A stretch of DNA of 6,782 bases from contig JAQTYS010000111.1 of the NCBI GenBank assembly GCA_028688175.1, forward strand, positions 1,944-8,725. Reading direction: 5' to 3'. The first letter of the stretch is position 1. Every line of letters starts with the position of its first letter. This stretch comes from Methanothrix sp. Its GTDB lineage: Archaea > Halobacteriota > Methanosarcinia > Methanotrichales > Methanotrichaceae. A model generated the notes under the pieces. It saw only the letters and a program-made list of their open reading frames with translations, was not told the DNA's origin and made no database searches. Below are positions 5,380-6,782 of the stretch, one piece after another. The position numbers were made by a program, and so were the translations under genes.

Positions 5380-6312
5380 CTATTTCTTGGATCTGACAAC
5401 CAGCACTGGCCGCTGCCCCATCCTGGCTACATCAGATGCAACGCTGCCAATGGTGACTTCGTCCAGCCAGCCCTTGCCATGAGAGCCCAATGCGATCAAA
5501 GATGCTTCTTCAATTTCCGCTACAGTAAGGATCTTATCAACAACTCCGCCCACTGCTGCCATGTGAGAGGGTCCTACCTTGACCATGCCGCCCGAGCTAT
5601 AGGTTCTTGGCTCTTCCGCAGCTGCAGAGACGGCAAATGTTCTGGCACTAATTCCTGCCGCAGCCAGATCTGCCTTCATCTCCTCAAGCTTTTTATGTGC
5701 ATTCTCTAGTGAAGTATCCAACTGGGATTGTTTTTCGCCTTTTGCCACAACATTGAGCAGCAGTACATTGTTTGTGAGCTTGGCCTCTTTTATCTTCTGG
5801 ATTGCCGCATTTCCAGCGGGAGAGAAATCAGTAGGTGCCAGAACTCTCTCGAAGATGCGCGAGCAGAACTTGCCCAGCTCTTCTTTTTCCTCGTTCAGGG
5901 TCTTGTAGCGCATGATAAGAAGGTCCTTATCACCATAGCGAAGAACGCCGCTGGAGACACTGCCTAAGAGCAAGCCCTGCCACATGCTCCTTCCTCTCGC
6001 CCCCATCACTACGAGAGAGACATTTTCCTCCTTGGCCACATGTCTGATTACCACATATTCCGGTGTCTCTTCTGCTATCTCTGCTCTTACCTTTACCAAC
6101 AAATTAGCATCTTCCAAAACCTTTTTGGGAGCCTCCATTTGAGATTTTGCTTGCTTGATCTCGTCGCCGGGAGACCAGACCCTGGCAAGAGGATCTTTTG
6201 CGAGAACATGCAGGAGAACGACCTCTTTTACGCCGGGTATTTCTCCAACGCATTCAATTAATTTTTCCGCTTGTTTGGAAAAATCAGTAGCTATCAATAT
6301 CTTTTCATACAT
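5380..6312 (-). CDS. Tandem-domain universal stress protein (UspA family)
   Basis: Cytosolic protein of 310 residues made of two Usp domains in tandem, which normally bind ATP and act in stress response or signalling. Domain 1 (about 1-136) begins YEKILIATDFS and carries the ATP motif G-2x-G-9x-G-S at 104-118 (GARG to GS). Domain 2 (about 152-308) begins FERVLAPTDFS and carries the same motif at 276-290 (GSHG to GS). Both motifs are complete, so both halves should bind nucleotide. Domain 2 has an extra glycine-rich segment at about 234-256 (containing TYSSGGMVKVG), where most Usp domains run straight into the helix before the ATP motif. The start at 6312 has GGTGA (6323-6319) 6 nt upstream and a TATA box at 6358-6351. 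It is divergent from the GDT1-type transporter gene. The physiological role is not shown by the sequence. Confidence 0.92.
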   Translation of the reverse strand: MYEKILIATDFSKQAEKLIECVGEIPGVKEVVLLHVLAKDPLARVWSPGDEIKQAKSQMEAPKKVLEDANLLVKVRAEIAEETPEYVVIRHVAKEENVSLVVMGARGRSMWQGLLLGSVSSGVLRYGDKDLLIMRYKTLNEEKEELGKFCSRIFERVLAPTDFSPAGNAAIQKIKEAKLTNNVLLLNVVAKGEKQSQLDTSLENAHKKLEEMKADLAAAGISARTFAVSAAAEEPRTYSSGGMVKVGPSHMAAVGGVVDKILTVAEIEEASLIALGSHGKGWLDEVTIGSVASDVARMGQRPVLVVRSKK

Positions 6313-6318
6313 AAAATT

Positions 6319-6358
6319 TCACCTACTTCTTAGGATATTGGCAATAATAGTATTTAAA
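6319..6358 (-). promoter_or_regulatory. Promoter and ribosome binding site of the stress protein gene
   Basis: The minus strand has TTTAAATA (6358-6351), a good archaeal TATA box. Initiation about 25 nt downstream falls near 6327, giving a short leader of about 15 nt that just includes GGTGA (6323-6319) before the ATG. Spacing and sequence agree well. Confidence 0.6.
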
Positions 6359-6400
6359 GATTACATTCTGAAAATGATGGATGATCTGACCAGTTGACAA

Positions 6401-6408
6401 TTTATATA
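6401..6408 (+). promoter_or_regulatory. TATA box of the GDT1-type transporter gene
   Basis: TTTATATA on the plus strand matches the archaeal consensus exactly. Initiation near 6432 would give a leader of about 70 nt. I see no recognisable riboswitch in that leader. Confidence 0.5.
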
Positions 6409-6504
6409 TTATTTATAATAAATAGATGTATCTGCCCGATGAGACGACACAACAAATATTAATGCCAACCAGACATTTAGAGTCCTGAATCCACCAGGAA
6501 AAAG

Positions 6505-6782
6505 GTGTTTGAAATCGCGCTTGATGAGATGATAATTCCACTGCTGGCCGTTGGTCTGGCCGAGATGGGAGACAAGACACAGCTGTCCATTCTGCTGCTC
6601 TCTTCCCGGACCCGAGAGTACTTTCGACTTCTCCTGGGAGTGATGCTGGCTTTTCTGCTGGCGGATGGCATTGCCATACTGGTGGGCTCCTGGGCCACCA
6701 ACGTCATTCCCGTACATCTGGTAAAGATCGTCAGCGGATTGGTTTTCATCCTCTTTGGCATTCTAATATTGAAGGGCGACAA
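6505..6782 (+). CDS. TMEM165/GDT1 (UPF0016) family cation transporter, N-terminal part
   Basis: Membrane protein cut by the right edge; 92 residues are visible. The family exports or exchanges Mn2+/Ca2+ across membranes. The hallmark E-x-G-D-K-[ST] motif is present as EMGDKTQ at residues 20-26 in the first helix. It is followed by helices at about 42-62 (LLGVMLAFLLADGIAILVG) and 73-90 (VKIVSGLVFILFGILIL). Family members have a second copy of the motif in the C-terminal half, beyond this window. I chose GTG at 6505 because AGGA (6496-6499) lies 5 nt upstream and the frame is closed by TAG at 6478. The ATG at 6529 would shorten the first helix. It has its own TATA box and is divergent from the stress protein gene. 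Confidence 0.85.
   Translation, partial: MFEIALDEMIIPLLAVGLAEMGDKTQLSILLLSSRTREYFRLLLGVMLAFLLADGIAILVGSWATNVIPVHLVKIVSGLVFILFGILILKGD

Noticed and set aside
6368..6392. ATGATG and CTGA spacing like a C/D box RNA
   Set aside because: The boxes are too close to leave a guide, and there is no terminal stem or second box pair.
6432..6504. Manganese riboswitch in the leader of the GDT1-type gene
   Set aside because: The conserved loops and helices of the yybP-ykoY class are not visible in the 70-nt leader.

Overview
The window looks like archaeal chromosome, most likely from a methanogen of the Methanosarcinales (Methanothrix/Methanosaeta type). The reasons are TATA boxes of the archaeal form (TTTATATA or TTTAAATA) upstream of several genes, GGTGA or GAGG ribosome binding sites at a fixed 5-6 nt from starts, T-rich terminators, and a metal/cofactor-binding protein carrying a dockerin-type EF-hand module, a combination common in that order. 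The genus is an inference; no rRNA or methanogenesis gene is present to prove it.

Layout. 1-90: edge sequence with a terminator. 91-1356 (-): exported dockerin-fused substrate-binding protein of an Fe/cobalamin/siderophore-type ABC importer, with a clear promoter. 1357-2334: nearly 1 kb of low coding density, holding a 28-nt duplicated promoter-proximal motif, a possible 43-codon gene with its own TATA box, a 30-codon orphan C-terminal fragment, and a hairpin-rich block resembling a decayed IS200/IS605 (TnpB) right end. 2361-3389 (-): secreted HAD-superfamily phosphatase with all catalytic motifs. 3604-3810 and 3923-4069 (+): two very small membrane proteins with good ribosome binding sites; the second starts with GTG. 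4127-4164: strong terminator shared by convergent units. 4176-5328 (-): a pyridoxal-phosphate decarboxylase pseudogene with missing N-terminus, an internal deletion just after the PLP lysine and three frame changes. 5380-6312 (-): tandem universal stress protein with two intact ATP-binding motifs. 6505-6782 (+): start of a TMEM165/GDT1-family cation transporter running off the right edge, divergent from the stress protein.

The genes do not form one operon; nearly every gene has its own promoter and terminator. The shared themes are cell-surface and envelope functions (two exported proteins, two tiny membrane proteins, one transporter) and stress. No complete novel multi-gene system is visible. 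The strongest unexpected signals are the perfect inverted repeat covering the ribosome binding site and start codon of the 68-residue membrane protein, the pair of tiny membrane genes, the duplicated motif upstream of the binding-protein promoter, and the gene-decay zone.
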